A stretch of DNA of 64,000 bases from Mycobacterium mantenii (GTDB taxonomy: Bacteria; Actinomycetota; Actinomycetes; Mycobacteriales; Mycobacteriaceae), in the NCBI RefSeq assembly GCF_010731775.1, contig NZ_AP022590.1, positions 3,906,001-3,970,000 of the forward strand. The letters are read 5' to 3'. The notes beneath the pieces are model-generated. The model saw only the letters and a program-made list of their open reading frames with translations, did no database searches and had not been told where the DNA came from. Position 1 is the stretch's first letter; each line of letters opens with the position of its first letter. A program made the translations under genes and the position numbers. This document shows, in pieces, positions 37,543 to 47,833 of this stretch.

Positions 37543-38829
37543 ATGAACCGCATGACCCGTCCGGTTTCGCTGGAGGTGGCCGGGCGCCAGGTGACCATCA
37601 CCCATCCGGACAAGGTGGTGTTCCCCCGCGTGAGCGGCCGCGAAACCACCAGCTCTTTTTCGGGCCCCTACACCAAGCTCGACCTGGTCCGCTATTACCT
37701 GTCGGTGGCCGACGGCGCGCTGCGCGGCGTGGCCGGTCGACCGATGATCCTGAAGCGCTTCGTCAAGGGCGTCACCGAAGAGGCGGTGTTTCAGAAGCGC
37801 GCCCCGGCCAAACGGCCCGACTGGGTCGACGTTGCCGAACTGCGTTATGCGCGGGGCACTTCCGCGGCCGAGGCGGTGATCCACGATGCCGCGGGACTGG
37901 CCTGGGCGATCAACCTGGGATGCGTCGATCTCAACCCGCATCCGGTGCTGGCCGACGACCTCGATCACCCCGACGAACTGCGGGTCGATTTGGATCCGAT
38001 GCCCGGGGTCTCCTGGCGGCGCATCGTGAACGTCGCGCTGGTGGCCCGCGAGGTGCTCGAGGACTACGGCCTGACGGCCTGGCCGAAGACGTCGGGATCG
38101 CGCGGCTTTCACGTCTATGCCCGCATCGCCCCGCGCTGGGAGTTTCGCCAGGTGCGGCTGGCCGCGCAGACCGTCGCCCGGGAGGTCGAGCGGCGCGTGC
38201 CCGACGCGGCGACCAGCCGCTGGTGGAAGGAAGAACGCGAAGGGGTGTTCGTCGACTTCAACCAGAACGCGAAGGACCGCACCGTCGCATCGGCGTACTC
38301 GGTGCGCGCGACCCCGGACGCCCGGGTCTCGACCCCGCTGCGGTGGGACGAGGTCGCCGACTGCCGGCCCGAGGCGTTCACCATCGAGACCGTGCCCGCC
38401 CGGTTCGCCGACATCGGTGACCCCTGGGCGGGAATGGACGACGCCGTCGGCGAGCTCGACCGGCTTCTGGTGTTGGCCGAGGAAATGGGCCCGCCCGAAC
38501 GCGCGCCGAAAGGGTCGGGGAAACGCGGCAGCGGAGCAGCAGGCCGGAGACAATCGAAGATGCCGCTGATCGAGATCGCCCGCACCAAGACCAAGGACGA
38601 GGCGATGGCGGCGCTGGACGTCTGGCGCGACCGCTATCCCGCGGTGGCCGGCCAGCTGGAGCCGGTCGACGTCCTGGTCGACGGGATGCGCGGGCCCAGT
38701 TCGATCTGGTACCGGATCCGGATCAACCTGCAGCACGTTCCCGAGGACCAACGGCCACCCCAGGAAGGGCTGATCGCCGACTACAGCCCCTGGGACGGAT
38801 ACGGCGGGAAGCAGCAGCCGTCGAGCTGA
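37543..38829 (+). CDS. LigD-type polymerase/primase domain protein (Rv0269c-like)
   Basis: 428 residues of the archaeo-eukaryotic primase fold found in the LigD polymerase domain, without ligase or nuclease domains. Metal-binding DLDP lies in LRVDLDPMPGVSWRRI, and the nucleotide-binding stretch is WPKTSGSRGFHVYARI. FNQNAKDRTVASAYSVRATPDARVSTPL matches LigD PolDom. Mycobacteria encode such stand-alone paralogs (PolD type), which extend primers and add ribonucleotides in repair. ATG 37552 is an alternative start. A linker and extra C-terminal part follow residue ~310. Confidence 0.88.
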   Translation: MNRMTRPVSLEVAGRQVTITHPDKVVFPRVSGRETTSSFSGPYTKLDLVRYYLSVADGALRGVAGRPMILKRFVKGVTEEAVFQKRAPAKRPDWVDVAELRYARGTSAAEAVIHDAAGLAWAINLGCVDLNPHPVLADDLDHPDELRVDLDPMPGVSWRRIVNVALVAREVLEDYGLTAWPKTSGSRGFHVYARIAPRWEFRQVRLAAQTVAREVERRVPDAATSRWWKEEREGVFVDFNQNAKDRTVASAYSVRATPDARVSTPLRWDEVADCRPEAFTIETVPARFADIGDPWAGMDDAVGELDRLLVLAEEMGPPERAPKGSGKRGSGAAGRRQSKMPLIEIARTKTKDEAMAALDVWRDRYPAVAGQLEPVDVLVDGMRGPSSIWYRIRINLQHVPEDQRPPQEGLIADYSPWDGYGGKQQPSS

Positions 38830-38836
38830 CTTCGGG

Positions 38837-40228
38837 TCAGATCCCCACCCGCGTTATCGCGTTGTGCCTGCGCAGGTAGCAGTACCAGGTGACGCCGAGC
38901 AGGCCGAGGAAGAACACGATGTAGAACCGCAACGCCGGTTCGATGCTGCCGAACTCCGACTTCGACCACGCGTACGCCAGCGGAACCACGAAGCCACCGA
39001 AGGCACCCACCGCCGAGATGACGCCCAGCGCACCGGCGGCCTGCCGGCGCATGGCCACCATGGTGTCGGGGTCGCCCCCGCCCAGCTCGCCCTTGATCTT
39101 GAAGATCCGCGAGATCATCCGGTAGGTCGAGCCGTTGCCGATGCCGGTGGCGACGAACAGGAACATGAAGCTGGCGAAGAATCCCGGCAGGTTGACCGCC
39201 TTCACCGACCACAGCGCCGCCGCCGCCCCGATCGCCAGCATGACGAAGCTGGCGGCGGTGATGCGGGCGCCACCGATCCGGTCGGCCAGCTTGCCGCCGA
39301 GGGGCCGGATGATCGAGCCGATGCCGGCGCCCAGGAAGGCCCACGCCAGGGCGATGTCACCGCGCCCGAACACCGTCTTGAGCAGGGTCGGGAACGCCGC
39401 CGAGTAGCCGATGAACGATCCGAAGGTGCCGATGTACAGCAGCGACATGATCCAGGTGTCGGGGTGCCGCAGCGACTCAAACACCGGCTTCACGTCGGCC
39501 TTGGCCTCGGTGAGGTTGTTCATGAACAGGAACGCGCAGAGCGCGGCCACCACGGCCAGCGGCACATAGAACAGTCCGGCCCGCGACAGCGCCATCCCGC
39601 CGCCGGCGATGACGATGGGCGGGATGATCCTTTGCACCACCGCCACGCCGATGTTGCCGCCGGCCGCGTTCAGGCCCAGCGCCCAGCCCTTGTCCTTCTC
39701 CGGGTAGAAGAACGAGATGTTGGCCATCGATGAGGCGAAGTTGCCGCCGCCGAAGCCGGCGGTAGCCGCGATCGCCACCAGGACGCCGAACGGGATGCCG
39801 GGATGGCTGACTGCCCACGCCAGCAGCAGGCACGGGATGAGCAGCAGCGCCGCCGAGATCGTCGTCCAGTTGCGGCCGCCGAACAGCGGGACCGCGAACG
39901 TGTAGGGCAACCGCAGGAATGCCCCGACACCGCTGGGCACGGCGACCAGGCACAGGGCCTGGCTGGCGGTCAGCGCCCACCCGGACGCGGCCGGGTGCCC
40001 GTGCGCCCCCGCCGTCATGTGCACCACCGCGATGCTCCACAACATCCACACGCTGAATCCGACGTGTTCGGCGAAGATCGAGAAGACCAGGTTTCGGCGA
40101 GCGATCGGCTTGCCGGTGGTCTCCCAGAATTCGGGGTCTTCGGGCCGCCAGTCATCGATCCAGTGCCGTCCCGTATGACGCTCGCGCGGCGGCGCGGGCT
40201 GCGTTACCGGCCTGATGGTCGTGGTCAT
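38837..40228 (-). CDS. narU: MFS nitrate/nitrite transporter (NarU-like)
   Basis: 463 residues of the NarK/NNP family with twelve hydrophobic segments. Signature regions are FGGRNWTTISAALLLIPC, GFGGGNFASSMANISFFYPEKDKG and GGGNFASSM (the nitrate signature). ATG 40228 is chosen because AGGAG precedes it by 8 bp. In M. tuberculosis Rv0267 (narU) has the same place next to the Rv0269c region. Moves nitrate in or nitrite out. Confidence 0.85.
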   Translation of the reverse strand: MTTTIRPVTQPAPPRERHTGRHWIDDWRPEDPEFWETTGKPIARRNLVFSIFAEHVGFSVWMLWSIAVVHMTAGAHGHPAASGWALTASQALCLVAVPSGVGAFLRLPYTFAVPLFGGRNWTTISAALLLIPCLLLAWAVSHPGIPFGVLVAIAATAGFGGGNFASSMANISFFYPEKDKGWALGLNAAGGNIGVAVVQRIIPPIVIAGGGMALSRAGLFYVPLAVVAALCAFLFMNNLTEAKADVKPVFESLRHPDTWIMSLLYIGTFGSFIGYSAAFPTLLKTVFGRGDIALAWAFLGAGIGSIIRPLGGKLADRIGGARITAASFVMLAIGAAAALWSVKAVNLPGFFASFMFLFVATGIGNGSTYRMISRIFKIKGELGGGDPDTMVAMRRQAAGALGVISAVGAFGGFVVPLAYAWSKSEFGSIEPALRFYIVFFLGLLGVTWYCYLRRHNAITRVGI

Positions 40229-40406
40229 CTGGTGGGACTCCTGTGTTGGATGCGGCGCGGGCAAGGACCTCTCGACGTTAAAGACGCGCTGTTACCGGTC
40301 TGGGTGTGCACAGTTACGTGGGCGATACGCAGAAATCGCAACGGCCTGTCCCCGTTTGTCAGAACTCTGCAACGAGAGGACGTCGCGGGCCCACGGCGAG
40401 GCGTCG

Positions 40407-41009
40407 ATGCGCGACAATCGGCGCATGCAGGTGACTGAGGCTCCCCTGGGCCTGCGGGAGCGCAAGAAGATCAAGACCCGCCGCGCCATCAGGCGCGAGG
40501 CGTTTCGCCTGATCGAGGAGAACGGCTTCGCCGCGACCACCGTCGAACAGATCGCCGAGGCGGCCGACGTGTCGCCGAGCACCTTCTTCCGTTATTTCCC
40601 GTCCAAGGAATCGCTGCTGCTCGCCGACGACCTCGACCCGCTGATCCTCGAGGCGCTGAAGTCCCAGCCGCGCGACCTATCGCCGGCGCGGGCCTTCCGC
40701 GGCGCCTATGCGGCCGTCATGGCCCAGCTGCCGGACGACCAGCTGGAGTTCGAGAGCACCCGGCAGCGCCTGATGTTTTCGATACCCGAGCTCAAGGCGG
40801 CGATGTACGACGAGTACTACCGCACCGTGACGGTGGCCGCCGAGGCGATCGCGCACCGGATCGGCCGTGCCCCAGACGATTTCGAGGTCCGAGTGTTCGC
40901 CGGGGCGTTGACGGGCGCCATGATGGCGGCGTTCGACAGCGCACCGAAGACCGCCGAGACGATCTATCGCGCCCTGGATTTCATGGACGCCGGCATGCCG
41001 CTGGGCTGA
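40407..41009 (+). CDS. TetR family regulator
   Basis: About 200 residues. The N-terminal HTH reads RERKKIKTRRAIRREAFRLIEENGF then TTVEQIAEAADVSPSTFFRYFPSKESLL, followed by a ligand domain of the AcrR-like MftR type (TetR_C with FRGAYAAVMAQLPDD). Start ATG 40407 has GAGG just upstream; ATG 40425 is possible. Divergent from narU, 178 bp between starts. In M. tuberculosis I recall oplA (Rv0266c) in this interval instead. Target unknown. Confidence 0.85.
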   Translation: MRDNRRMQVTEAPLGLRERKKIKTRRAIRREAFRLIEENGFAATTVEQIAEAADVSPSTFFRYFPSKESLLLADDLDPLILEALKSQPRDLSPARAFRGAYAAVMAQLPDDQLEFESTRQRLMFSIPELKAAMYDEYYRTVTVAAEAIAHRIGRAPDDFEVRVFAGALTGAMMAAFDSAPKTAETIYRALDFMDAGMPLG

Positions 41010-41066
41010 ACTGCCTCAACAGCGCGGCGACGCATGTCAGAGGGCGGAACGCGATACTCTCACGCG

Positions 41067-42080
41067 ATGCGACAGGGATGGAATCGACGGGGATTCTTGC
41101 AGCTCGCAGGGGCTGCGGGGGTGGCCGCGATCGGCGGTGCGACCGCGTTCTCAGAGCTTTTGGCGGGGTGCTCTTCAGACAAACCCGCTCCGGGAGCCGC
41201 GCCGGGATCGGTGACGGTCACCCACCTGTTCGGTCAAACCGTCATCAAGGAACCACCCAAGCGGGTCGTCAGCGCCGGCTACACCGAGCAGGACGACCTG
41301 CTGGCGGTCGGCGTGGTGCCGATCGCGGTGACCAACTGGTTCGGTGATCAGCCCTTCGCTGTCTGGCCGTGGGCCGCACCCAAGCTCAACGGGGCGCAGC
41401 CGACGGTGTTGAACCTGGACAACGGAATTCCCGTCGACCAGATCGCCGGCCTCAAACCCGACCTGATCGTGGCCGTCAACGCCGGCCTGGACGCCGACAC
41501 GTATCAGAAGCTGTCCGCGATCGCCCCAACCGTGGCGCAATCGGACGGCGACGCCTTCTTCGAACCGTGGAAAGAGCAGGCCGGCACCGTCGGTCAGGCG
41601 GTCTTCCAGGTCGACCAGATGAAGTCGTTGATCGACGGCGTCGACCAGAAGTTCACCGACATCGGCAAGAAGAATCAGCAATGGACCGGCAAGAAGGCGC
41701 TGCTGATGCACGGCGCGCTGTGGCAGGGCACCGTCGTCGCCACCATGGCGGGCTGGCGGACGGACTTCCTGAACCAGATGGGGCTGGTCGTCTCCGACAC
41801 CATCAAACCCTTCGGCACCGATCAGCGCGCCGTCATCCCGCGCGATCACATCAAATCCGTGCTCGACTCCGCCGACGTGGTGATCTGGACGACCCAGAGC
41901 CCGGACGATCAGAAGGCGATACTGGCCGACCCCGAGGTGGCCGGGTCGCTCACCACCGCACAGAACCGCCACATCTTCACCACCAAGGACCAGGCCGGCG
42001 CGATCGCGTTCGCGTCGCCACTGAGCTACCCCGTCATCGCCGATCAACTGCCCCCGCTGATCACCAAGATCCTGGGCTAG
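41067..42080 (+). CDS. fecB2: periplasmic iron-siderophore binding lipoprotein (FecB2-like)
   Basis: 337 residues. Twin-arginine motif [10 protein letters not shown] and lipobox LLAGC (Cys near residue 34) show a Tat-exported lipoprotein anchored in the membrane. The rest is a class III solute-binding fold ([31 protein letters not shown]). ATG 41067 is chosen because it starts the signal peptide; ATG 41034 would add 11 residues. M. tuberculosis Rv0265c (FecB2) has this place. Substrate probably a ferric siderophore or haem, not proved. No ABC permease is next to it. Confidence 0.85.
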   Translation: MRQGWNRRGFLQLAGAAGVAAIGGATAFSELLAGCSSDKPAPGAAPGSVTVTHLFGQTVIKEPPKRVVSAGYTEQDDLLAVGVVPIAVTNWFGDQPFAVWPWAAPKLNGAQPTVLNLDNGIPVDQIAGLKPDLIVAVNAGLDADTYQKLSAIAPTVAQSDGDAFFEPWKEQAGTVGQAVFQVDQMKSLIDGVDQKFTDIGKKNQQWTGKKALLMHGALWQGTVVATMAGWRTDFLNQMGLVVSDTIKPFGTDQRAVIPRDHIKSVLDSADVVIWTTQSPDDQKAILADPEVAGSLTTAQNRHIFTTKDQAGAIAFASPLSYPVIADQLPPLITKILG

Positions 42081-42192
42081 CCACGCGGGCATCTCGCGGC
42101 TGTTTGAGCGTTTGCTAAGGCAGCTCTGGCAGTGCTCGAAATTCCGTCGGCGCCCCTCGCACAGGCCTAGATCCCGGGGTTACCGTCGAGTA

Positions 42193-42867
42193 ATGAGCGT
42201 GACGGACCTTAGCGGCGGCCTGGCCCGCGACCTTCCGACGGAGCTGGTCGGCAACACCGTTGTGGACTACGGCGACCTGGCGCTGATGGTGCAATGCGGC
42301 AGTACCGCTGAGGTATTGGCGTGGGCGGACGCGCTGCGCCGCGCCGAGATCCCGGGCGTGGTCGATGTCGTCCCGGCGGCCCGCACGGTGCTGGTGAAGC
42401 TCCACGACGCGCGGCGCCAAGGGGTCATCCGTCAGCGGCTGCGCAAGATGGGCGTCGCCGCCACCGGGACCGCCGACTCGGAGCGCCGAGCCGACGTGGT
42501 CATCGACGTCGTCTACGACGGTCCGGACCTGGCCGAGGTTGCCGCCCACGCCGGGCTGACCATTCCCGCCGTGATCGACGCCCACACCGCCACGCCGTGG
42601 CGGGTCGGATTCAACGGATTCGCACCCGGTTTCGCGTATCTGGTGGACGGCGACCCGCGCCTGCGGGTGCCCCGCCGCCCGGAGCCGAGGACCTCGGTGC
42701 CGGACGGCTCCGTCGGCCTCGCCGGTGAGTTCAGCGCGGTGTATCCGCGACCGTCCCCGGGTGGCTGGCAACTCATCGGCCGCACCGAAGCGGTGCTGTG
42801 GGACCTGCAGAGACCGAGCCCGGCCTTGCTCACGCAGGGCGTGTGGGTGCAGTTCCGGGCCGTCTAG
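42193..42867 (+). CDS. pxpB: 5-oxoprolinase subunit B (KipI/PxpB, Rv0264c-like)
   Basis: 224 residues of the KipI/allophanate hydrolase subunit 1 family. Signature [24 protein letters not shown] and [32 protein letters not shown] are textbook. Works with PxpC and PxpA to open 5-oxoproline to glutamate with ATP. Followed by pxpC after a 66-bp gap, same strand. No PxpA (LamB family) gene lies in the window. Confidence 0.9.
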   Translation: MSVTDLSGGLARDLPTELVGNTVVDYGDLALMVQCGSTAEVLAWADALRRAEIPGVVDVVPAARTVLVKLHDARRQGVIRQRLRKMGVAATGTADSERRADVVIDVVYDGPDLAEVAAHAGLTIPAVIDAHTATPWRVGFNGFAPGFAYLVDGDPRLRVPRRPEPRTSVPDGSVGLAGEFSAVYPRPSPGGWQLIGRTEAVLWDLQRPSPALLTQGVWVQFRAV

Positions 42868-42933
42868 CCAGTGGCGATCGCGAGCGCGGCGCAGCCGGGC
42901 GAAGCGGGTCGTCACCGTAGTGAAGGAGTAGTC

Positions 42934-43845
42934 GTGGCAATGCTGGAGATCCTCCGCACCGGACCGCTCGCCCTCGTCCAGGACCTGGGCCGTCCGGGAC
43001 TGGCCCACCTAGGGGTGAGCCAGTCGGGGGCCGCCGACCGGCGGGCGCACAAGCTGGCCAACCGGCTCGTCGCCAACCCCGACGACCGTGCCACCGTGGA
43101 GATCACGTTCGGCGGTTTCGCGGCCCGGGTGTCCGGCGGCGACGTCGACATCGCGGTGACGGGCGCCGACACCGACCCCACCGTCAACGGAATCAAGTTC
43201 GGCACCAACAGCCTTCATCACGTGCGTGATGGCGAGGTGATCTCGCTGGGCGCCCCCCGCGCGGGCCTGCGCAGCTACCTGGCGGTCCGCGGCGGCATCT
43301 GCGTGGAGCCGGTGCTGGGCTCGCGCAGCTACGACGTGATGTCGGCCATCGGCCCGTCGCCGCTGCGGGCCGGCGACCGGCTGCCGATCGGCGAGCACAC
43401 CGACGCCTACCCCGAACTGGACCAGGCGCCGGTCGCGGCCATCACCGCCCATGTCGTCGAGCTGTTCGTGGTCCCCGGACCGCGTGACGATTGGTTCGTC
43501 GATCCGGACCGCCTGGTGCACACCTATTGGATGGCGTCCGACCGCAGCGACCGGGTGGGAATGCGGTTGACCGGCCGGCCCCTGCAGCACTGCTACCCGG
43601 ATCGGCAACTGCCCAGCGAGGGCGCCACCCGTGGCGCAATCCAGGTGCCGCCCAACGGTTTACCGGTCATCCTGGGGCCCGACCATCCGGTCACCGGTGG
43701 CTATCCGGTGATCGGCGTGGTGGTGGACGAGGACGTCGACAAGATTGCCCAGGTGCGACCCGGCCAGGCGGTGCGGCTGCACTGGGCTCGGCCCAGGTCT
43801 CTGGTGGGCGCCCCCTCCGACGCCGCGAGTTGGCCGGTTTCCTAA
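42934..43845 (+). CDS. pxpC: 5-oxoprolinase subunit C (KipA/PxpC, Rv0263c-like)
   Basis: 303 residues from GTG 42934; ATG 42940 is two codons on, both behind AAGGAG. KipA signatures: [32 protein letters not shown] at the start, and [19 protein letters not shown] in the middle. The late segment [27 protein letters not shown] is typical. Partner of PxpB just upstream. Confidence 0.9.
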   Translation: MAMLEILRTGPLALVQDLGRPGLAHLGVSQSGAADRRAHKLANRLVANPDDRATVEITFGGFAARVSGGDVDIAVTGADTDPTVNGIKFGTNSLHHVRDGEVISLGAPRAGLRSYLAVRGGICVEPVLGSRSYDVMSAIGPSPLRAGDRLPIGEHTDAYPELDQAPVAAITAHVVELFVVPGPRDDWFVDPDRLVHTYWMASDRSDRVGMRLTGRPLQHCYPDRQLPSEGATRGAIQVPPNGLPVILGPDHPVTGGYPVIGVVVDEDVDKIAQVRPGQAVRLHWARPRSLVGAPSDAASWPVS

Positions 43846-44352
43846 CACAATTCGTTTGCTGGATCTCGATGCCGAGATCGGCTGTATCACAGCTCACACG
43901 GCACCGGGTCTATGCGTGAAATCACTTGATGGCGGCGCCCATTCACGGTTTGCCCGGCGCACATCGGCGAACTGACCGCCCCCTCAGGGATTTACCAGAC
44001 AACTGGTAAACAACTAACAGGCGATATGGGCCGGTTCCGGTTGACCCGCTCACGTCTTAAATGTGAGCATCGGAGCATACGGCGGGGCATGAGCCCCTTC
44101 ATTCGAGGCGCCCACGCGTCGAAAGCCGGCCTCCGAACAGCTTTCCCGACAGCCGGGCTAGCGCGACGCCCCCTGGCTCGGCGGCGGTCGGACGCGGCGG
44201 TTCGTGGGCCTGACGAGAGGGATCTGTATGCACGCCAGCTGGCGGGATTCCGTCGATACGCCATCACACGCCGGCTCCATACCTCAACGCGCCCAAGAAA
44301 TTTCGTCGATGGGTGCACGAACATGAGCGTCGTCCCGCGGAGAGGTGACGTG
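43846..44352. other. 507-bp region before narK3, no clear gene
   Basis: Frames through it lack recognisable domains; an open frame continuous with narK3 starts at 44026 but its N-terminal part is not NarK-like. It likely holds the narK3-nnaR promoter. The only notable structure is the repeat at 43991-44010. Confidence 0.5.
43991..44010. promoter_or_regulatory. strong inverted repeat upstream of narK3
   Basis: TTTACCAG-ACAA-CTGGTAAA has perfect 8-bp arms, 343 bp before the narK3 start and 145 bp after pxpC. Could be an operator or a short stem. No nitrogen regulator consensus fits it. Confidence 0.45.
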
Positions 44353-45750
44353 ATGGGCCGCAATCACCGCATCGCGGACTGGAACCCGGAAGATACCGCG
44401 GCGTGGGAGGCCGGCAATAAGAAGATCGCCCGGCGCAACCTGCTCTGCACGATTGCCGGTGACCACGTGGCATTTTCGATCTGGACCCTGTGGCCCGTCA
44501 TGGCGCTGTTCATGCCGGGGCCCGTCTACGGCTTCTCCGCGAGCGACAAGCTGCTGCTGGGAGCGGTTGCCACCCTGGTAGGTGGTTGCGCCCGGATCCC
44601 GTACACCTTGGGCATCGCCGCCTTCGGCGGTCGCAACTGGACGACGTTCTCGGCCTTCGTACTGCTGATCCCGACGGTCGGCACGATCGTGTTGCTGGCC
44701 AATCCCGGTCTGCCGTTGTGGCCCTTCATCGTGTGCGCCGCGCTGACCGGGCTGGGCGGTGGCAATTACGCCGCCTCGCTGGCCAACGTGAACGCCTTCT
44801 ACCCGCAGCGGCTCAAGGGGGCCGCGCTGGCGATCAACGCCGGTGTTGGCAACCTCGGGGTGGCGGTGATCCAGCTGGTCGGGCTGCTGGTGCTGGCCAC
44901 CGCCGGGCACGAGGCGCCCTACTGGGTGTGCGCGGTATACCTGGTGTTGCTGGCCGTCGTGGGCATCGCGGCCGCGTTGTTCATGGACGACGTCCACCAC
45001 GGCACCGAGCTGAACACCATGCGCGCCATCCTGTTCGAACGGGACACCTACGTGATCTCGCTGCTGTACATCTGCACCTTCGGCTCGTGGATCGGGTTCT
45101 CGTTCGCGTTCGGGCAGGTGATGCAGGTGAACTTCCTGGCCAACGGGGAGAGCGCCAAGCACGCGGCGCTGCACGCCGCGCAGGTCGCCTTTCTGGGCCC
45201 GCTGTTGGGCTCCTTGGCCCGCATCTACGGCGGGCGGTTGGCCGACCGCATCGGCGGCAGCCGCGTCACGCTGGCGGTCCTGGCGGGCATGACCCTGGCG
45301 GCCGGTCTGCTGGTCACCATCAGCACCGTCGACGATCAGAACACCGGCACGCACTCCACCAGCATGATCGGCTTCGTCTGCGGCTTCATGGTGCTGTTCA
45401 TCCTGTCCGGCATGGGCAACGGATCGGTGTTCAAGCTGATCCCCTCGGTCTATGAGGCACGCAGTCGCTCGCTGGACATGAGCGAGGACGAACGTCGGCA
45501 CTGGGCCCGCGCGCACTCGGGATCGCTGATCGGCATCTGTTCGGCCGTCGGAGCGCTCGGCGGGGTGGGAATCAACCTGGCGCTGCGCCAGTCCTACCTG
45601 AGCACCGGCACGGAAACGTCGGCGTACTGGGCATTTCTCGCTTCCTATGTCGTGGCGGCGATCATGACCTGGATCGTCTATGTGCGCCGGCCCGCGGCGG
45701 CCCCGGGCTTGTCCGGGTCGACGCCGGAAACCGAGGCCGCCCGTGTGTGA
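44353..45750 (+). CDS. narK3: MFS nitrite extrusion/nitrate transporter NarK3
   Basis: 465 residues of the NNP family with twelve segments. FGGRNWTTFSAFVLLIPTVG and GLGGGNYAASLANVNAFYPQRLKG carry the nitrate signature. ATG 44353 (GGAGAGG ahead) is chosen; GTG 44350 and ATG 44323 are possible. The stop overlaps the next gene start (GTGTGA), so narK3, the HemD-like regulator and the chelatase form one operon. It resembles the narU-like gene but differs in the C-terminal loop. Confidence 0.88.
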   Translation: MGRNHRIADWNPEDTAAWEAGNKKIARRNLLCTIAGDHVAFSIWTLWPVMALFMPGPVYGFSASDKLLLGAVATLVGGCARIPYTLGIAAFGGRNWTTFSAFVLLIPTVGTIVLLANPGLPLWPFIVCAALTGLGGGNYAASLANVNAFYPQRLKGAALAINAGVGNLGVAVIQLVGLLVLATAGHEAPYWVCAVYLVLLAVVGIAAALFMDDVHHGTELNTMRAILFERDTYVISLLYICTFGSWIGFSFAFGQVMQVNFLANGESAKHAALHAAQVAFLGPLLGSLARIYGGRLADRIGGSRVTLAVLAGMTLAAGLLVTISTVDDQNTGTHSTSMIGFVCGFMVLFILSGMGNGSVFKLIPSVYEARSRSLDMSEDERRHWARAHSGSLIGICSAVGALGGVGINLALRQSYLSTGTETSAYWAFLASYVVAAIMTWIVYVRRPAAAPGLSGSTPETEAARV

Positions 45751-46991
45751 GCGGACTCGCAACACGGGCAATGCCACAGCAATTGACCGGTAACGCAACC
45801 GAAACGTCACAGGCATACACACTTCATATGGCCCCCCAACTGGCCCCGCCCGACTCCGCGCCGCTGACCGGCTACCGGATCGCCGTCACGTCGGCGAACC
45901 GCGCCGAGGAGCTGTGCGCGTTGCTGCGCCGTAACGGCGCCGAGGTTTCCAGCGCCGCGGCCATCAACATCATCGCGCTGCCCGAAGACGACGATCTACA
46001 GAACCACACCGAAGCGGTGATCGCCGAACCGCCCGATATCCTGGTGGCGCACACCGGTATCGGCTTCCGCGGCTGGGTCGCCGCGGCCGACGGATGGGGA
46101 TTGGCCACCCAACTGCTGGCGTCGCTGTCCAAGTCGCGGATCGTGGCCCGCGGACCGAAGGCGACCGGTGCCTTGCGTGCCGCCGGGCTGCACGAGGAGT
46201 GGTCACCCAAATCCGAATCGTCACGCGAAGTCCTGCGCTACCTCCTCGAATCGGACGTCGCCGGTAAGCGGATCGCCGTCCAGCTGCACGGCGCGGCCGA
46301 CGGCTGGGACCCGTTCCCCGACTTCATCAATGGATTGCGCTCGGCGGGCGCACAGGTGGTCCCCATTCACGTCTACCGCTGGAAGCCGACACCGGCCGGC
46401 GGCGACTTCGACCAACTCGTCGCCTCGGTCGCGCGTCGCCAATTCGACGCGGTGACCTTCACCTCGGCGCCCGCCGGAGCGGCGCTGCTGGAGCGCAGCC
46501 GCGAGTTGGGCATCGAAGATCAACTGCTGCAAGCGCTTCGCAGTGACGTGCATGCGATGTGCGTCGGCCCGGTCACCGCGCAACCTTTGATGCGTGCGGG
46601 CATCCCGACGTCGTCGCCCGAGCGAATGCGATTGGGGGCGTTGGCCCGTCACATCGCCCAGCAGCTCCCGCCGCTGCGGTCGTGCACCATCCGCGCGGCC
46701 GGCCACGACATCGAGATCCGCGGAACCTGCGTGCTGGTCGACGGAGCGGTGAAGTCGCTGTCGGGGTCCGGCATGGCGACCCTGCGCGCGCTGGCACAAC
46801 GCCCGGGAGATGTCGTCGCGCGCAACGACTTACTACGGGTGCTCCCCGGCAACAGCAATGACCCGCACGCCGTCGACACCGCAGTGCTGCGGCTGCGAAC
46901 GGCGCTGGGCGACAAGAGCATCGTCGCGACCGTCGTCAAGCGCGGCTACCGGCTCGCGATCGACCACTCGGAAGAATCCCCGTGGCACTGA
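45747..46991 (+). CDS. nnaR: uroporphyrinogen-III synthase/response-regulator fusion (NnaR-like)
   Basis: Up to 414 residues. The N-terminal HemD-like domain starts at PLTGYRIAVTSANRAEELCALLRRNGAEV and holds DILVAHTGIGFRGWVAA and FTSAPAGAALLERS. The C-terminal OmpR-type winged helix (about 315-410) ends VVARNDLLRVLPGNSNDPHAVDTAVLRLRTALG. This matches mycobacterial NnaR (M. smegmatis MSMEG_0432; Rv0260c), which activates nitrate/nitrite assimilation with GlnR. GTG 45747 couples it to narK3; an in-frame ATG 45828 would remove 27 residues and may be the true start. Confidence 0.85.
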   Translation: MSGLATRAMPQQLTGNATETSQAYTLHMAPQLAPPDSAPLTGYRIAVTSANRAEELCALLRRNGAEVSSAAAINIIALPEDDDLQNHTEAVIAEPPDILVAHTGIGFRGWVAAADGWGLATQLLASLSKSRIVARGPKATGALRAAGLHEEWSPKSESSREVLRYLLESDVAGKRIAVQLHGAADGWDPFPDFINGLRSAGAQVVPIHVYRWKPTPAGGDFDQLVASVARRQFDAVTFTSAPAGAALLERSRELGIEDQLLQALRSDVHAMCVGPVTAQPLMRAGIPTSSPERMRLGALARHIAQQLPPLRSCTIRAAGHDIEIRGTCVLVDGAVKSLSGSGMATLRALAQRPGDVVARNDLLRVLPGNSNDPHAVDTAVLRLRTALGDKSIVATVVKRGYRLAIDHSEESPWH

Positions 46992-47755
46992 TCCTGGTAG
47001 CGCACGGCACCCGCAGGCCGGACGGCGTCACGATGATCGAAGACCTTGCGGCACAGGTCAGTACGCTCGTCGGAGGTACGGTCGACGTTGCCTTCGTGGA
47101 CGTGGTGGGCCCCACCCCCAGCGAAGTCTTGGCGCGCGCGAAGAACGCCGCCCGGGCCGCCATCGTGGTGCCCGCGTTTCTGTCCCGCGGATACCATGTC
47201 CGGGCCGATCTGCCCGCCCACGTCGCGGCCAGTGGACACTCGAATGTGACCGTCACCCCCGCGTTGGGTCCCGGCGGCCAGATCGCCCGGATCGTTGGCG
47301 ATCAACTGGTGAAATGCGGCTGGCGCCCGAATGATTCGGTGATTCTGGCGGCCGCGGGAACCTCGGATGACAAGGCGCGTGCCGACCTGCACACCACGGC
47401 GACATTGGTGTCGGCGCTGACCGGCTCGCGGGTGAGCCTGGCGTTCGCGGCCACCGGTGAACCGCAGCTGCCCGAAGCCGTGGACCGGGCGCGCGCCCGG
47501 GCACGCCGCGCCGGCGGACGCGTCGTGGTCGCCTCATATCTGCTGGCCGACGGCCTGTTCCAGCAACGACTGCACGGCTGCGGTGCCGACCTGGTCAGCG
47601 AGCCGCTGGGCACCCATCCCGGGCTGGCACGCCTGGTCGCGAACCGATTCCGGCGGGCCCTGCCGCCGGTCCTCGCCCCCACCGCCCGGCATGCGTCGGG
47701 CCGATCGGGCCCGCATCAGCTGGCGCACGGACGCATCGTGCGGTCCAGTCCGTAG
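46982..47755 (+). CDS. CbiX/SirB-like sirohydrochlorin chelatase (Rv0259c-like)
   Basis: 257 residues with two ferrochelatase-like halves. The first starts LILVAHGTRRPDG (catalytic His) and AIVVPAFLSRGYHVRADLP, the second has ILAAAGTSDDKARADL. These enzymes insert iron (or cobalt) into sirohydrochlorin. Placed after NnaR with a 10-base overlap and next to nirBD, it may supply siroheme for NirB. GTG start. Confidence 0.82.
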   Translation: MALILVAHGTRRPDGVTMIEDLAAQVSTLVGGTVDVAFVDVVGPTPSEVLARAKNAARAAIVVPAFLSRGYHVRADLPAHVAASGHSNVTVTPALGPGGQIARIVGDQLVKCGWRPNDSVILAAAGTSDDKARADLHTTATLVSALTGSRVSLAFAATGEPQLPEAVDRARARARRAGGRVVVASYLLADGLFQQRLHGCGADLVSEPLGTHPGLARLVANRFRRALPPVLAPTARHASGRSGPHQLAHGRIVRSSP

Positions 47756-47833
47756 CGCCAAACGCCCGCCGGCGAGCCACGCCGAGGCCCGGCATTCCTT
47801 GATCTTTGGTCTCAGACCGGCGATCCTGGCGTT

